DNA from: Halalkalibacter nanhaiisediminis
GTDB taxonomy: Bacteria; Bacillota; Bacilli; Bacillales; Bacillaceae_D
Direction of reading: 5' to 3'
Assembly (NCBI RefSeq): GCF_007830185.1
Contig: NZ_VLKZ01000003.1
Span: 124,001 to 188,000 of the forward strand
DNA: 64,000 bases
The position numbers and the translations under genes were made by a program. Shown one piece after another: positions 1 to 9,179 of this stretch; within the stretch, counting starts at the first letter, position 1; every line of letters begins with the position of its first letter. The notes beneath the pieces are model-generated. The model saw only the letters and a program-made list of their open reading frames with translations. It had not been told where the DNA came from and searched no databases.

Positions 1-915
1 GCAGATATGAGGACGGAACGCCAGCTCATGCAAGCAAGCAGTCAGCTCCATGAAGCAAAAAAACTATTAGGAAAAGGCCGGCATCAAGAGGCCAACCGCA
101 TCGTTCGCGAAGTTCAGCAATTAGTTGAACAGTTGAATTTTAAACCATCTGAAACAAAGATCATGCATTACACGGCAGCAAATGAACGTGCCCTTCGTGA
201 AGCTCAACTTCCTTCGCAGTCCTTTACAAGTCAATTAAATGAAACTGCACGGGGACCGGTACAGGAAGGATCGCCTCGCGCAATGTTTGAAATGGTCCGT
301 GGACTTGGTTTAAATCGTGATAGTGAGGTAGCTCAGCAGCTTGCTTCAGGGCGCGATCAACAGCAGCAAGATTCAAGCCAACGCGATTTGAAAACGACTC
401 TGCTTCAATTGGCTAGAGGTGAAGAAGAAGGATCGCGTGTGCAACAGCTTGCTAGCCAAGCATTAAATAATGTCACGGGGCAGCAGCTTTTGAGCCGTTC
501 TGATCAACAAGGCAATTTACAAAGTATGTTTTTTCAGCTTCCATTTTTATTGGAAAAGAAAGTTGAGAATCTTCAGGTGTTTGTGAACTCTCGCAATGAA
601 GGACAGCAAGTTGATTGGGAAAACTGTAGCCTCTACTTTTTGATGGAAACACCGAAAATGGGTGAAATCGGCATTGTTGTTTCAGCGACAGAGCGTCAAT
701 TATCGGTCACATTAAAAAATGATAAGGCAGATTTCCAAGCGAAAATGGAGCCGCTTGTCGAAATGGCTGTTGAAAAGCTCGGAGAAATCGGTTATTCGAT
801 TAACGGAATAAAATATACGCATTTATCATCTGAAACCGAAAAGACAGAACAAGAAACAGAAAAGTCACGTCAACAGCCTGTCTTTACGGAGAAAGGATTT
901 GATTTTAAAATATGA
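1..915 (+). CDS. Flagellar hook-length-control-like protein (YlqG/FliK-like), 5' partial
   Basis: The frame is open from the first base of the window, so the true start probably lies upstream; the first internal ATG is at 7. The middle is rich in Gln and Ser and looks disordered. The last 130 residues (from QLPFLLEKKVENL onward, with MGEIGIVV and LSVTLKND) look like the C-terminal domain of FliK-type hook-length proteins. In B. subtilis the similar gene ylqG precedes ylqH, and here the stop overlaps the next start (ATGA at 912-915), which implies translational coupling. The role in flagellar export-substrate control is inferred from resemblance and from the flagellar genes downstream. Confidence 0.6.
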   Translation, partial: ADMRTERQLMQASSQLHEAKKLLGKGRHQEANRIVREVQQLVEQLNFKPSETKIMHYTAANERALREAQLPSQSFTSQLNETARGPVQEGSPRAMFEMVRGLGLNRDSEVAQQLASGRDQQQQDSSQRDLKTTLLQLARGEEEGSRVQQLASQALNNVTGQQLLSRSDQQGNLQSMFFQLPFLLEKKVENLQVFVNSRNEGQQVDWENCSLYFLMETPKMGEIGIVVSATERQLSVTLKNDKADFQAKMEPLVEMAVEKLGEIGYSINGIKYTHLSSETEKTEQETEKSRQQPVFTEKGFDFKI

Positions 916-1208
916 TCGTCTCCAAACACTTTAACCAAAAGGCACGAAAGCAAATGAATGGCCCAACAGCGGCTGTTATTCGCTATGATGATGAGAACGG
1001 GGCACCGAAAGTCGTTGCACAAGGAAAAGGACAGGTTGCCAATCAAATTATCGAACTAGCAAAAAAGAATAATGTGCACATGCAAGAAGATGCCATGCTT
1101 GTTGAGAATCTGCTCGATATGGATTTAGGAGACAATATTCCACCACAGCTTTATTCGGTTATGGCAGAAATTCTGTTATTAATTGAAGAAATGGAGAAAA
1201 ACTATTAA
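912..1208 (+). CDS. ylqH: FlhB-like type III export switch domain protein (YlqH-like)
   Basis: This 98-residue protein matches only the cytoplasmic C-terminal part of FlhB/EscU export-switch proteins: AAVIRYDDENGAPKVVAQG near residues 20-40, then NVHMQEDAMLVENLLDMDLG and IPPQLYSVMAEIL. The NPTH autocleavage motif of full FlhB is not present, as in the stand-alone B. subtilis YlqH. There are no membrane segments. It starts inside the stop codon of the FliK-like gene. Presumably it is an accessory of flagellar export; no specific function is established for this family that I can claim here. Confidence 0.75.
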   Translation: MIVSKHFNQKARKQMNGPTAAVIRYDDENGAPKVVAQGKGQVANQIIELAKKNNVHMQEDAMLVENLLDMDLGDNIPPQLYSVMAEILLLIEEMEKNY

Positions 1209-1233
1209 ACAATCACAAGAGTTACTCCGATAC
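1206..1233 (+). promoter_or_regulatory. Candidate sigma-D (flagellar) promoter for fliS-hag
   Basis: TAAA at 1206-1209 is followed after 16 bases by TCCGATAC at 1226-1233. This resembles the sigma-D consensus TAAA-N15-GCCGATAT (6 of 8 in the -10). It sits about 40 bases upstream of fliS and would serve fliS and the flagellin. Flagellin genes are classically sigma-D dependent; the assignment here rests on pattern alone. Confidence 0.4.
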
Positions 1234-1272
1234 TATTGATAGACTCAGAAAAGAAAGATGGAGGTGGAAGGT

Positions 1273-1698
1273 TTGACCACATTCCTTACGAACGAAGCGC
1301 TTCATCAAAAAACTCCACAAGAATTAACAGCATTATTATATGAAGCGTGTTTGACCAATTTAGAAGACTCACTTACACATATAGATGAAAAAGATTTTAT
1401 TCGTGCAAATGAAAAGCTGCAAAAAGCAAGTGATATTGTTCACCGTTTAGGTGCCGGTATTAATTATGAAGCTGGTATCGTCGCTGATCAGCTTGAGCAA
1501 GTATATAACTATATGGCTGACAAGCTGGTGGAAGCGAATCTGAAAAAAGATAAAGCGGTTGTTCAAGAAGTGATCACCGTTCTTGAACCAATTATGAATG
1601 CTTGGAATGAAGCGATGAAAACAAAGCGTGACATTCAGCCAAAAACGATGAAACAAAAAGTAAATGCTTACGAAAACTATTCCGTTTATAAGAGTTAA
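1273..1698 (+). CDS. fliS: Flagellin export chaperone FliS
   Basis: FliS binds the C-terminal helix of unpolymerised flagellin in the cytoplasm and delivers it to the export gate. The protein is all-helical, about 141 residues, with the FliS signature LTNEALHQKTPQELTALLYE at the start and LEQVYNYMADKL in the middle. The preferred start is TTG at 1273, because GGAGGTG (1260-1266) sits 6 bases before it; the in-frame ATG at 1258 lies inside that ribosome site. In B. subtilis fliS follows fliD, whereas here it lies directly in front of the flagellin gene, next to its client. Confidence 0.85.
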   Translation: MTTFLTNEALHQKTPQELTALLYEACLTNLEDSLTHIDEKDFIRANEKLQKASDIVHRLGAGINYEAGIVADQLEQVYNYMADKLVEANLKKDKAVVQEVITVLEPIMNAWNEAMKTKRDIQPKTMKQKVNAYENYSVYKS

Positions 1699-1722
1699 TG
1701 AGCGAAGGGATGTCATTCTCCG

Positions 1723-3624
1723 ATGAAAATTAATAATAATATTCAAGCATTAAATGCGTATCGAAATCTTAATAAAAATCAATTTGCTACTTCTAAAAAT
1801 TTAGAAAAGCTTTCTTCAGGTATGCGCATTAACCGCGCTGCTGATGATGCTGCTGGTCTAGCGATTTCTGAGAAAATGCGTTCGCAAATCCGTGGTCTAA
1901 AAATGGCAGAGCGTAATGCGATGGATGGTATTTCCTTACTTCAAACAGCAGAAGGAGCGATGCAGGAAGTTCACTCGATGTTACAACGTATGCGTGAGCT
2001 TGCTGTTCAAGGTGCCAACGACACTAATACGGACCAAGACCGTGCTGAAATCCAAAAGGAAATTCGCCAGCTTGTAACGGAAATTGATAGTGTTGCTGAA
2101 AAGACAGAGTTCAATACGCGTAAGCTGTTGAACGGGTCTAGTGCGGTGTTAACAGTAAATGATTATAATAATGCCAACATTAAAGGACTCCCAACGGTTA
2201 TTGACCCAAGTTTAAAAACTGGGCGTTATGAGTTAGATGTTAATAATTCGAAGCTCATTTACAATGTGACACAGCCAGCTGCAGGATTAACAAATAATAA
2301 TAACTCTGTCGTATTTGCAGATCCTTCTTTAGACGGACAGTTATTAGGTGAGTACACGATTAATGTGAGAAATTATAATAATGATGGTGGTAATACAGGA
2401 GCAACCGTTCAAGTTGTAGGTCCAGATGGTCTTCCTATTGAAAGTGAAGCGATAAGCGTTGGCCTAGCAGCTATTAATGCGGGTAATGAGTTTGTTGACA
2501 TTGGTGGACTTCGCATAAATGCAGGAGCGATAACAGGCTCAGGAACAGTCAAAGTTTCGATTGAAGCGGAAGCCGTTTTCACGTTGTCTCGTGATCGTAA
2601 CTTTGATTCGCCAGTAGTATCAGGTGCGCATGCTGAAGTTGATGGTAGTAATAATATTGTTCCACGTTCAGATGTGAAAGTAGGAACAGGTACGACTGCT
2701 GGAGCAGTTGTAACTGAAGTAACTGGAGCATCAGATATTGACGAAGCAGCCGTCATTAAACCACAATCAGTTAAGGATACAACGGGTGCTGATATTAATG
2801 TGAATACAAGTAATTATTTTTCTATTGTGAATGCAGTTGGAGACACAGTTGTATTTGAAGTTGTGAACTCAACAGTACCCCCTGCAGATAATTTTACAAT
2901 AAATCATGTTAACAACCAGATCGCTTATAATGGTAATGTTACATTAGCCGATATCAAAGCAAAGCTTGAAGAGTCGTATTCAGGTGTTCAAGCTTGGGAT
3001 ACTGCAGCTGGTGGTGAAGAAGTAACGCGTGACATGTTAGTTGTTACAAGAGACACTTCAACACCAACAGTGCATAACTCTGCTCCACATAAAATTGACA
3101 CGACTGACTACAATGCGATTGCGTTCTCAAAAACCATTCGTACTGTTAATGGTGTAATGGAGCACGGTGGAGTTGAGTTTAAGTTTAATAGTGATATCAC
3201 TAATAATAACTCTGAATTCTCCATCATCAACAACGCTCTAGCATTCCAAATCGGACCAAACACGAACCAAAACGTTATGATCGATGTTGATGAGTTAAAT
3301 ACGGTTCGTCTTGGTATTGACCAAATACGTGTAACAACTCAAGACGAAGCAAACAGTGCAATCTTTGCTCTTGACAAAGCGATTCAACAAGTATCATCCA
3401 TCCGTGCTAAGCTCGGTGCGACACAAAACCGTATGGAGCATACAATCAATAACCTTCAAGTAACGCATGAGAACTTAACAGCTTCTGAATCACGTATTCG
3501 TGATGCGGATATGGCGCTTGAGATGACTGAATTCACGCGTAATAACATTTTGAATCAGTCTGCTACGGCGATGCTTGCACAGGCTAACCAATTGCCACAA
3601 GGTGTTTTACAGCTTCTTCAATAG
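1723..3624 (+). CDS. hag: Flagellin, large form (633 residues)
   Basis: This is the structural subunit of the flagellar filament. Residues 1-140 are a typical D0/D1 N-terminus ([20 protein letters not shown], then [20 protein letters not shown]). The last 100 residues are the matching C-terminal D1/D0 ([20 protein letters not shown]). Between them lies a long variable, Asn/Thr/Val-rich region of about 380 residues forming outer D2/D3 domains, so the protein is about twice the length of B. subtilis Hag. No strong ribosome site is visible; GAAGGGA lies about 13 bases upstream, which is unusual for a highly expressed gene. A terminator follows. Confidence 0.93.
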   Translation: MKINNNIQALNAYRNLNKNQFATSKNLEKLSSGMRINRAADDAAGLAISEKMRSQIRGLKMAERNAMDGISLLQTAEGAMQEVHSMLQRMRELAVQGANDTNTDQDRAEIQKEIRQLVTEIDSVAEKTEFNTRKLLNGSSAVLTVNDYNNANIKGLPTVIDPSLKTGRYELDVNNSKLIYNVTQPAAGLTNNNNSVVFADPSLDGQLLGEYTINVRNYNNDGGNTGATVQVVGPDGLPIESEAISVGLAAINAGNEFVDIGGLRINAGAITGSGTVKVSIEAEAVFTLSRDRNFDSPVVSGAHAEVDGSNNIVPRSDVKVGTGTTAGAVVTEVTGASDIDEAAVIKPQSVKDTTGADINVNTSNYFSIVNAVGDTVVFEVVNSTVPPADNFTINHVNNQIAYNGNVTLADIKAKLEESYSGVQAWDTAAGGEEVTRDMLVVTRDTSTPTVHNSAPHKIDTTDYNAIAFSKTIRTVNGVMEHGGVEFKFNSDITNNNSEFSIINNALAFQIGPNTNQNVMIDVDELNTVRLGIDQIRVTTQDEANSAIFALDKAIQQVSSIRAKLGATQNRMEHTINNLQVTHENLTASESRIRDADMALEMTEFTRNNILNQSATAMLAQANQLPQGVLQLLQ

Positions 3625-3640
3625 TTTGTCATACTAGAAG

Positions 3641-3670
3641 GCGAGGAGATCATCATCTTCTCGCTTTTTC
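3641..3670 (+). terminator. Rho-independent terminator after flagellin
   Basis: The stem GCGAGGAGA / TCTTCTCGC (3641-3649 and 3656-3664) is followed by five T. It ends the fliS-hag transcript. Confidence 0.8.
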
Positions 3671-3878
3671 TGTTGTAAAAGTTGGTTAGTTAGTTCCTAG
3701 TTGGATAGAAAAAGAATAAGGCTATTTCTTCCTGGTTAAGAGCATAGGCTCAGAAAATATTCTGTATTCATCGTTAGAAGGCTATAAAGACTAAGTGGTG
3801 CGCCACGTTTTTCTAATAACGAGATCAAGCATGTGTGATAAACTACAAATAAGATTATCATGAGAAGGTGGGTGCGAT

Positions 3879-4316
3879 ATGGACGTCCAACGAGTTGGTA
3901 AGACAGGGTTGAACCGTGTTGAATCAAAGAAAACGGGACCTGAAGCAAAGGTTTCCTTTCAAGAAGTAATGGGAAAACAGCGTGACGAAAAGGCATATGC
4001 CAAGCTTTCTGCACTTATGGAAAAAATAGATGACCAAGGTAAGGTGTTATCTGAAACAAGAACGGTTGATGAATTGCGAAAATATAAGCAGCTTGTCAAG
4101 GAATTTATGGAGGATGCTGTCGCCTTCGGATTAAGTTTAGAGGAGCGTCGTGGATTTAATCGTCGCGGACGAACGAAAATTTATAAAATTGTTCAAGAGG
4201 TGGACAGGAAGCTGCTCGATTTAACGGATGCTGTCTTAGAAAAGCAGAAAAAAGGATTAGATATTCTCAATATGGTTGGTGAGATCAAAGGGTTGCTTGT
4301 TAATATTTATGCATAG
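3879..4316 (+). CDS. yaaR: YaaR family protein (DUF327)
   Basis: This soluble 145-residue protein has the YaaR/DUF327 pattern: an N-terminal VSFQEVMGKQR region, a central LRKYKQLVKEFMEDAVAFGL helix, then RRGRTKIYKIVQEVDRKL and a C-terminal LDILNMVGEIKGLLVNIYA. No catalytic motif is visible and the function is unknown. It has its own ribosome site (AAGGTGG), follows a 200-base spacer after the flagellin terminator, and ends in its own hairpin terminator. Confidence 0.8.
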   Translation: MDVQRVGKTGLNRVESKKTGPEAKVSFQEVMGKQRDEKAYAKLSALMEKIDDQGKVLSETRTVDELRKYKQLVKEFMEDAVAFGLSLEERRGFNRRGRTKIYKIVQEVDRKLLDLTDAVLEKQKKGLDILNMVGEIKGLLVNIYA

Positions 4317-4318
4317 GA

Positions 4319-4352
4319 GAGAAGCTACGTTATGATGCGTAGCTTCTTTTTA
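4319..4352 (+). terminator. Terminator after yaaR
   Basis: GAAGCTACG (4321-4329) pairs with CGTAGCTTC (4338-4346), followed by a T run. It separates yaaR from the convergent CPBP protease gene, whose stop codon lies in the T tract. Confidence 0.75.
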
Positions 4353-4952
4353 CATAACAGGTAAAATGACGAGGAGAAGAAGATCAAAGATGACATGTGA
4401 AAGAATGGCTGCCCAAATATTTTTCGTTTTGAGGTAAATGATTGACCAGACAAAGCCAGCGATTAGTGCTGCAATGACAAGTAAGAGACTACCAGTGAAC
4501 AGATGAGCCCCTGCATATAACAGTGTGCCGTAAACCGCTGCTTTAAATGGAGTTGTCTGATCGCTTATTCGTTTGACGATAAAGCCTCTCCAAAACCATT
4601 CTTCCCCAGGTACGATGATTAGAAATAGCCATATGTAATGGAGGGGCTCAGTTGGTTTGACACGCTCGTACAGCAGCTGAAGATCATCAATAAACGGGAG
4701 CCCAGTCATTATGACAAACCATTGACCAAAGGTAAAAAATAAATAAAGCAGCGTACCACTTAGGATACCGATGAGCCAATGTGAGCGAACGTTTAATTTG
4801 TTAGGTGGCTCAAATATCCAGCTAAAGATCGTTAAGAGTGCTAATGATAAAGGAAAAAAAATCCAAAAATATTGAGGCTCAGATCTGAAACTAATAGCGA
4901 GCAATATAAATGCTAAGCTAACTCCAAACCAAAACGTTCGTTTTTGCTGCAT
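4350..4952 (-). CDS. CPBP family intramembrane metalloprotease
   Basis: A 200-residue integral membrane protein with about six hydrophobic segments. It carries the CPBP (CAAX protease and bacteriocin-processing) motifs: EEWFWRG (an EExxxR motif) near residue 117, AGAHLF near residue 147 and LSHVIFDLL near the C-terminus. Family members are glutamate-dependent intramembrane proteases, some of them bacteriocin self-immunity proteins; no bacteriocin gene is visible next to it. The substrate is unknown. It is a single gene on the minus strand. Confidence 0.8.
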   Translation of the reverse strand: MQQKRTFWFGVSLAFILLAISFRSEPQYFWIFFPLSLALLTIFSWIFEPPNKLNVRSHWLIGILSGTLLYLFFTFGQWFVIMTGLPFIDDLQLLYERVKPTEPLHYIWLFLIIVPGEEWFWRGFIVKRISDQTTPFKAAVYGTLLYAGAHLFTGSLLLVIAALIAGFVWSIIYLKTKNIWAAILSHVIFDLLLLVILPVM

Positions 4953-5029
4953 ATTAACCTCCTTATCTTTTTCAATTCATTGTTAAGGCTATTATAATAG
5001 AGTTAAGGAAAAAAGAGGAGGTTTACTAG

Positions 5030-5467
5030 ATGAACGTACTAGTATTTCGTTATACGACAGTCGTGAAAGCCCCGATTGAAGAAGTGTGGAGATTTTTTTC
5101 AACAGCTGAAAACCTAGCTACAATTACCGCCTTTCCGAACGTGAACATTCTTTCTAATCCTGAAACAAAAACAGGTAATGAAATTGAAATGAAGCTGTCT
5201 GTCGCTGGAGTTGGTGTGAAGTGGATATCCCTCATCGAAGAAGTAGAACCACCATTTCGCTTTGTTGATACAGGATTAAAGCTTCCGTTTCCATTTACTG
5301 AATGGCGACATGAGCATGCTTTTGCAGAAAATGGCGCTGAAACAATCATGACAGATACGATTATGTTTCGAGCATCAATGCCGAGTTTTATCACGAAGGC
5401 ATTGCTTGAAAATATGTTTAAAGGACGAGAAAAAGCGATCGCTGCACAATTCACAAATTCAAAATGA
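5030..5467 (+). CDS. SRPBCC (START/CoxG-like) ligand-binding protein
   Basis: A 145-residue soluble protein that opens with the typical SRPBCC strand-helix pattern (TTVVKAPIEEVWRFFSTAENLATI), followed by a beta-rich body and a long C-terminal helix (ITKALLENMFKGREKAIAAQF). Such proteins form a helix-grip fold with a hydrophobic pocket. Ligand and role are unknown. The start is supported by GAGGAGG about 8 bases upstream. It is divergent from the CPBP protease. Confidence 0.75.
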   Translation: MNVLVFRYTTVVKAPIEEVWRFFSTAENLATITAFPNVNILSNPETKTGNEIEMKLSVAGVGVKWISLIEEVEPPFRFVDTGLKLPFPFTEWRHEHAFAENGAETIMTDTIMFRASMPSFITKALLENMFKGREKAIAAQFTNSK

Positions 5468-5578
5468 ATCTTTGCTATCTGAATGGTCTTGTCCAACGGA
5501 GGACTTATTTTGCTCTATATAAATTAAGTGTAAAGATGCTTGGATATGGAGATAGCTACTAGTAAGGAGAGTGGTCGA

Positions 5579-5827
5579 ATGCATTCCAAGCAAACGGTGA
5601 AATATGTGTGTGAATCGTATCCTTCAGGCAATTGTTATTACTATAAAAAAGAGGTCATTACGCATGATTCTTGGGAGAAGATTGAATCGCTTTCATGGTC
5701 GACGCCTAGACCGATTTCAAAAAAGACGTTTCAACAACGCGAAAAAGAGGGCTATAAGGTCGAATATGTAAAATGTGAAAAAGCTCCTGCATTGATTTTT
5801 TCTTTTCCTAAAGTGAACAATGGATGA
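5579..5827 (+). CDS. Small hypothetical protein
   Basis: I do not recognise this protein (about 82 residues). It is basic and rich in Lys and Tyr (CESYPSGNCYYYKKEVITH), with no signal peptide or membrane segment. The start at 5579 is chosen because AAGGAGA lies 9 bases upstream; an earlier in-frame ATG at 5546 lacks such a site. It lies between the SRPBCC gene and the lipoprotein gene on the same strand. Confidence 0.55.
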   Translation: MHSKQTVKYVCESYPSGNCYYYKKEVITHDSWEKIESLSWSTPRPISKKTFQQREKEGYKVEYVKCEKAPALIFSFPKVNNG

Positions 5828-5925
5828 ACAAATGATTTTTATAATAGAAGACAGTTGGTTTCTCTCTCTTTATTCGGTAAACTAAATAAGAATGGTGGCT
5901 TGAAGTAGAGACAGGAGAGAAGCAA

Positions 5926-6699
5926 ATGAAACGATTATGTATGAATGGTGCGATCTGCCTTGTTGCAATCCTAGCATTAGTAGGTTGTAACAGGTGGGAG
6001 ACATATGAAGGGAAAGAAACGTATACGTTAGATGCAAGTGGGCTTGATACATTTATTGTTAAACAGGATGAAGGAGAAGTAACGATCACAGGCGTGGAGA
6101 ATAGTGATGAAATTACGGTGGATGCTACATTCTCTGTTTTAGGAGAGGAAATGAGTGAAGCCGAGCTGTTCAGTCAAGAAAATATGGCTCTACAATTAAC
6201 GAGTGAAGGCTCTGTTGGATCATTAACGGGAGAAATAACTAGAGATAACAAGCAAGAACAAGGCTATCTTCATCTAAATATTAAAGTCCCTAACGACTTA
6301 CTATTGGATTACCGTCAAAGTGATGGACAGCTTGAAATTTTCTCGATGAAGAATAATATTCAATTGCAGCACGGTGCTGGACCTTTATTTCTCGAAGACA
6401 TCGAGGGAGATGTCCAGCTAACTGATGGAGCTGGCACTGCTACTTTTACGAATGTTTCAGGGAATGTGACGATGAATAAAAATGCAGGTAAAACAACTGT
6501 GACTCAGTCAAAAGGAGACCTATCAGTCATAGCAGGCTCTGGAGATGTGGTGATTTCTGATCATAAGGGCGACATTTCGCTAAGAAGCGGATCTGGTGAT
6601 GTTGAAATTGAATCCATTGTTGGGAATGTAACCATTTTAGAGGACAGTAGTGGCACGGCAACGATTTCGAATGTGACAGGAACTATAACTCAACCATAA
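5926..6699 (+). CDS. DUF4097-type beta-helical lipoprotein
   Basis: A secreted 257-residue protein with a short signal peptide and a lipobox (ALVGC, Cys at about residue 21), so it should be lipid-anchored on the outer face of the membrane. The rest is a run of short Gly/Asp/Thr-rich strands (GDVQLTDGAGTATFTNVSGN, GDLSVIAGSGDVVISDHKGD), the pattern of DUF4097/DUF2807 putative adhesin domains that form a right-handed beta-helix. The function is unknown. It has an AGGAGAG ribosome site and a strong terminator directly after the stop. Confidence 0.75.
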   Translation: MKRLCMNGAICLVAILALVGCNRWETYEGKETYTLDASGLDTFIVKQDEGEVTITGVENSDEITVDATFSVLGEEMSEAELFSQENMALQLTSEGSVGSLTGEITRDNKQEQGYLHLNIKVPNDLLLDYRQSDGQLEIFSMKNNIQLQHGAGPLFLEDIEGDVQLTDGAGTATFTNVSGNVTMNKNAGKTTVTQSKGDLSVIAGSGDVVISDHKGDISLRSGSGDVEIESIVGNVTILEDSSGTATISNVTGTITQP

Positions 6700-6701
6700 A
6701 A

Positions 6702-6736
6702 AAGAAGGATCATCAAGAGGTGATCCTTCTTTTTTT
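6702..6736 (+). terminator. Strong terminator after the DUF4097 lipoprotein
   Basis: AAGAAGGATCA (6702-6712) pairs perfectly with TGATCCTTCTT (6721-6731), followed by a run of T. Confidence 0.9.
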
Positions 6737-6886
6737 CATTTCTACACGCTAAAATAAACCAAGTTTTCTTATATGATAAGTAATATCTAATAAGGTTTCT
6801 TAATGATCCTAAACAGTTTTCACTCATGAACCTATCACCTATTATAAGCGGACTAAGCCTAATTTCTATTTTCTTTGAAACGGTGA

Positions 6887-6915
6887 TTGACAATTTTGCA
6901 AATGATGGATAGAAT
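6887..6915 (+). promoter_or_regulatory. Sigma-A promoter of yezD/cysH with possible CymR site
   Basis: TTGACA (6887-6892), a 17-base spacer and TAGAAT (6910-6915) form a near-consensus promoter 80 bases before yezD. Just downstream, ATTACAAGGAATTAAA (about 6942-6957) resembles the GGAATT half of CymR operators, which control yezD and cysteine genes in B. subtilis. The promoter is clear; the CymR assignment is tentative. Confidence 0.65.
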
Positions 6916-6996
6916 ACTATTAAACAAATAAATCATATCAAATTACAAGGAATTAAATTTCCTCATCTTACTTCGATTATGTAAGGGAGGTTTATG

Positions 6997-7140
6997 ATGA
7001 CAAGTGAACATGAATTTACAAAGGTAAGTCAAAAATTGCAAGAGCTATTGAAAGATTTGCAGTATGGCTCTGTGACCGTTGTTGTGCAGGATGGTAAGGT
7101 CATTCAATTAGAAAAGAATGAAAAAGTACGAATTAAATAA
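6997..7140 (+). CDS. yezD: YezD family small protein (DUF2292)
   Basis: A 47-residue protein with the DUF2292 core YGSVTVVVQDGKVIQLEK at residues 23-40. The start at 6997 fits the ribosome site AAGGGAGG (6983-6990) with 6-base spacing; an adjacent ATG at 6994 would be too close. In B. subtilis yezD belongs to the sulfur regulon, and here it directly precedes cysH, which supports a role linked to sulfate assimilation. The molecular function is not known. Confidence 0.85.
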   Translation: MTSEHEFTKVSQKLQELLKDLQYGSVTVVVQDGKVIQLEKNEKVRIK

Positions 7141-7166
7141 GAATAGAGCTGACTAGAAAACTAGAG

Positions 7167-7209
7167 GCGACGTTAGAGAAGATACAAAAGTCTAATGTCG
7201 TCATTTTTA
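7167..7209 (+). terminator. Hairpin between yezD and cysH
   Basis: GGCGACGTTAGA pairs with TCTAATGTCGTC (7191-7202), followed by ATTTTTATT. It is either a partial terminator that lowers expression of the downstream cys genes or a true end of yezD mRNA. Confidence 0.65.
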
Positions 7210-7248
7210 TTAGAAAATTTAATCAGCTGATCATTAAGGAGTGAGAAG

Positions 7249-7959
7249 ATGACATTAACTCATGAAACGCTGACTCAATCAGATTATGCAAAGATAAACG
7301 AGCAGCTTGATCGTAAAGACACAATGGAGGTTTTGAAATGGGCCTATAACGAGTTTGGAGACGAACTAGTTTATGCCTGTAGTTTCGGTGCCGAGGGGAT
7401 GGTGCTAATTGATTTAATTAGTAAAGTAAAAAAGGATGCAACGATTGTTTTCCTTGACACCGACTTTCATTTTTATGAAACGTATCAATTAATCAATAAA
7501 GTGAAAAGTCGTTACCCGACGTTGAACATTGAGCTAGCTAAGCCAGAACTAACACCTGAAGAGCAAGCAGAGAACTATGGTGATCGCCTGTGGGAAAGAG
7601 AACCAGATGCGTGCTGTAAGATTCGTAAATTAATTCCTCTAGAACGTGAACTAGGTCGTTATCAAGCTTGGATTTCAGGGTTAAGACGAGAACAGTCACC
7701 TACTCGTGTCAATACTCAATTTGTAAATCAAGATAACCGATTCAAATCAATTAAAATTTGTCCGCTCATTCACTGGACAGAAGAAGAGATTTGGATGTAC
7801 ATCAAATTACATCAGTTGCCTTATAACGAATTACATGATCAAAACTATCCAAGTATCGGTTGCGAATTCTGTACAAAGCCTGTTGCAGAAGGGGCAGATC
7901 CTCGCAGTGGTAGATGGGCAGATTCAGGAAAAACCGAATGTGGCTTACATCAAGACTAA
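7249..7959 (+). CDS. cysH: Phosphoadenylyl/adenylyl-sulfate reductase
   Basis: CysH reduces activated sulfate (PAPS or APS) to sulfite with thioredoxin. The 236-residue protein has the [13 protein letters not shown] nucleotide-binding segment and the C-terminal ECGLHQD catalytic-Cys motif. It also has the two Cys pairs that ligate a [4Fe-4S] cluster (CCKIRK near residue 124 and CEFCTKP near residue 206). The cluster pairs are typical of enzymes that accept APS, as B. subtilis CysH does. AAGGAGTGAG precedes the ATG. It heads a cysH-sat-cysP-cysC run. Confidence 0.95.
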   Translation: MTLTHETLTQSDYAKINEQLDRKDTMEVLKWAYNEFGDELVYACSFGAEGMVLIDLISKVKKDATIVFLDTDFHFYETYQLINKVKSRYPTLNIELAKPELTPEEQAENYGDRLWEREPDACCKIRKLIPLERELGRYQAWISGLRREQSPTRVNTQFVNQDNRFKSIKICPLIHWTEEEIWMYIKLHQLPYNELHDQNYPSIGCEFCTKPVAEGADPRSGRWADSGKTECGLHQD

Positions 7960-8015
7960 ATAACAACGAGAAATGGCAATAACAGATGAACTTTAAATTT
8001 GAAAGGATGATAAAA

Positions 8016-9155
8016 ATGATTCAAGCACACGGAGGAACACTCGTACAACGCTTTGAACCAACATATGACGTAACGAATATGACAAAGGAAATCGAATTAG
8101 ACTCTTTTTCTCTTTCTGATCTTGAATTGATTGGAATCGGTGCATTTAGCCCACTTAATGGATTTTTAGGGGAAGAAGACTATGAATCTGTCGTAAAAAA
8201 CATGCGATTAGCAGATGGAACAGTGTGGAGCATTCCAATCACATTGCCAACAACAGAGGAAAGAGCAGAGAGTCTTGAAGCAGGTGATCTTGTTAAGCTT
8301 GTTTATAATGGCGATGTATTTGGAGTCATTGAAGTGACGGATAAATTTACGCCAAATAAAGAAGTTGAAGCTGAGCATGTTTACCGTACGACAGACGATG
8401 CTCATCCAGGAGTTAAAAAGATGTATGAGCGTCCTAACGTTTACATCGGTGGACCAATTACATTGCTAAAACGAGTGGAAAGAGACAAATTTGACACATA
8501 TTATCTTGATCCAGTTGACACAAGAGCAAAATTCGAAGAACTAGGCTGGAAGAGAATTGTTGGTTTCCAAACGAGAAATCCTGTTCACCGCGCTCATGAG
8601 TACATTCAAAAGTCAGCACTTGAAATTGTTGATGGACTCTTTTTAAATCCACTTGTTGGGGAAACAAAATCTGATGATATTCCAGCAGATGTGAGAATGG
8701 AGAGCTACGAGGTTTTACTTGATAAATATTATCCAAAAGACCGAGTATTTTTAGCGGTATTCCCAGCGGCAATGCGTTATGCAGGTCCACGTGAAGCTGT
8801 TTTCCATGCAATTGTTCGTCAAAATTATGGCTGCACTCACTTTATCGTTGGTCGTGACCATGCAGGTGTCGGTGATTATTATGGTACGTACGATGCTCAA
8901 CTTATTTTCCAAGATTTTGAGAAAAGTGAGTTAGGGATTACGCCATTATTCTTTGAGCACAGCTTCTTTTGTAAGGCATGTGGAAACATGGCTTCAACCA
9001 AAACGTGCCCGCATGGTAAAGAAGATCGTGTGATTTTATCAGGGACTAAGGTTCGTCAAATGTTATCAGAAGGTGTGACACCACCACCTGAATTTAGCCG
9101 AGCTGAGGTTGTAGAAGTACTCATTCGAGGGATGAAGCAACAAGTTCACGCGTAG
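8016..9155 (+). CDS. sat: Sulfate adenylyltransferase
   Basis: Sat (ATP sulfurylase) makes APS from sulfate and ATP, the first intracellular step of sulfate assimilation. The 379-residue protein has the [15 protein letters not shown] active-site motif, [12 protein letters not shown], and the C-terminal Cys cluster [17 protein letters not shown]. The ATG at 8016 is preferred because GAAAGGA (8001-8007) lies 8 bases upstream; an in-frame ATG at 7986 has no such site. Confidence 0.95.
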   Translation: MIQAHGGTLVQRFEPTYDVTNMTKEIELDSFSLSDLELIGIGAFSPLNGFLGEEDYESVVKNMRLADGTVWSIPITLPTTEERAESLEAGDLVKLVYNGDVFGVIEVTDKFTPNKEVEAEHVYRTTDDAHPGVKKMYERPNVYIGGPITLLKRVERDKFDTYYLDPVDTRAKFEELGWKRIVGFQTRNPVHRAHEYIQKSALEIVDGLFLNPLVGETKSDDIPADVRMESYEVLLDKYYPKDRVFLAVFPAAMRYAGPREAVFHAIVRQNYGCTHFIVGRDHAGVGDYYGTYDAQLIFQDFEKSELGITPLFFEHSFFCKACGNMASTKTCPHGKEDRVILSGTKVRQMLSEGVTPPPEFSRAEVVEVLIRGMKQQVHA

Positions 9156-9179
9156 GTTTATGAGAGAGGATGAGTCTTT

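Noticed and set aside
2409-2756. 115-residue minus-strand frame inside the flagellin gene
   Set aside because: Antisense to the variable domain of the flagellin; low-complexity composition and no family.
6740-6996. SAM riboswitch or T-box before the sulfur genes
   Set aside because: No S-box or T-box core is visible; a plain promoter with a possible CymR site fits better.
8458-8811. 117-residue minus-strand frame inside sat
   Set aside because: Antisense shadow of a well-supported gene; no ribosome site.
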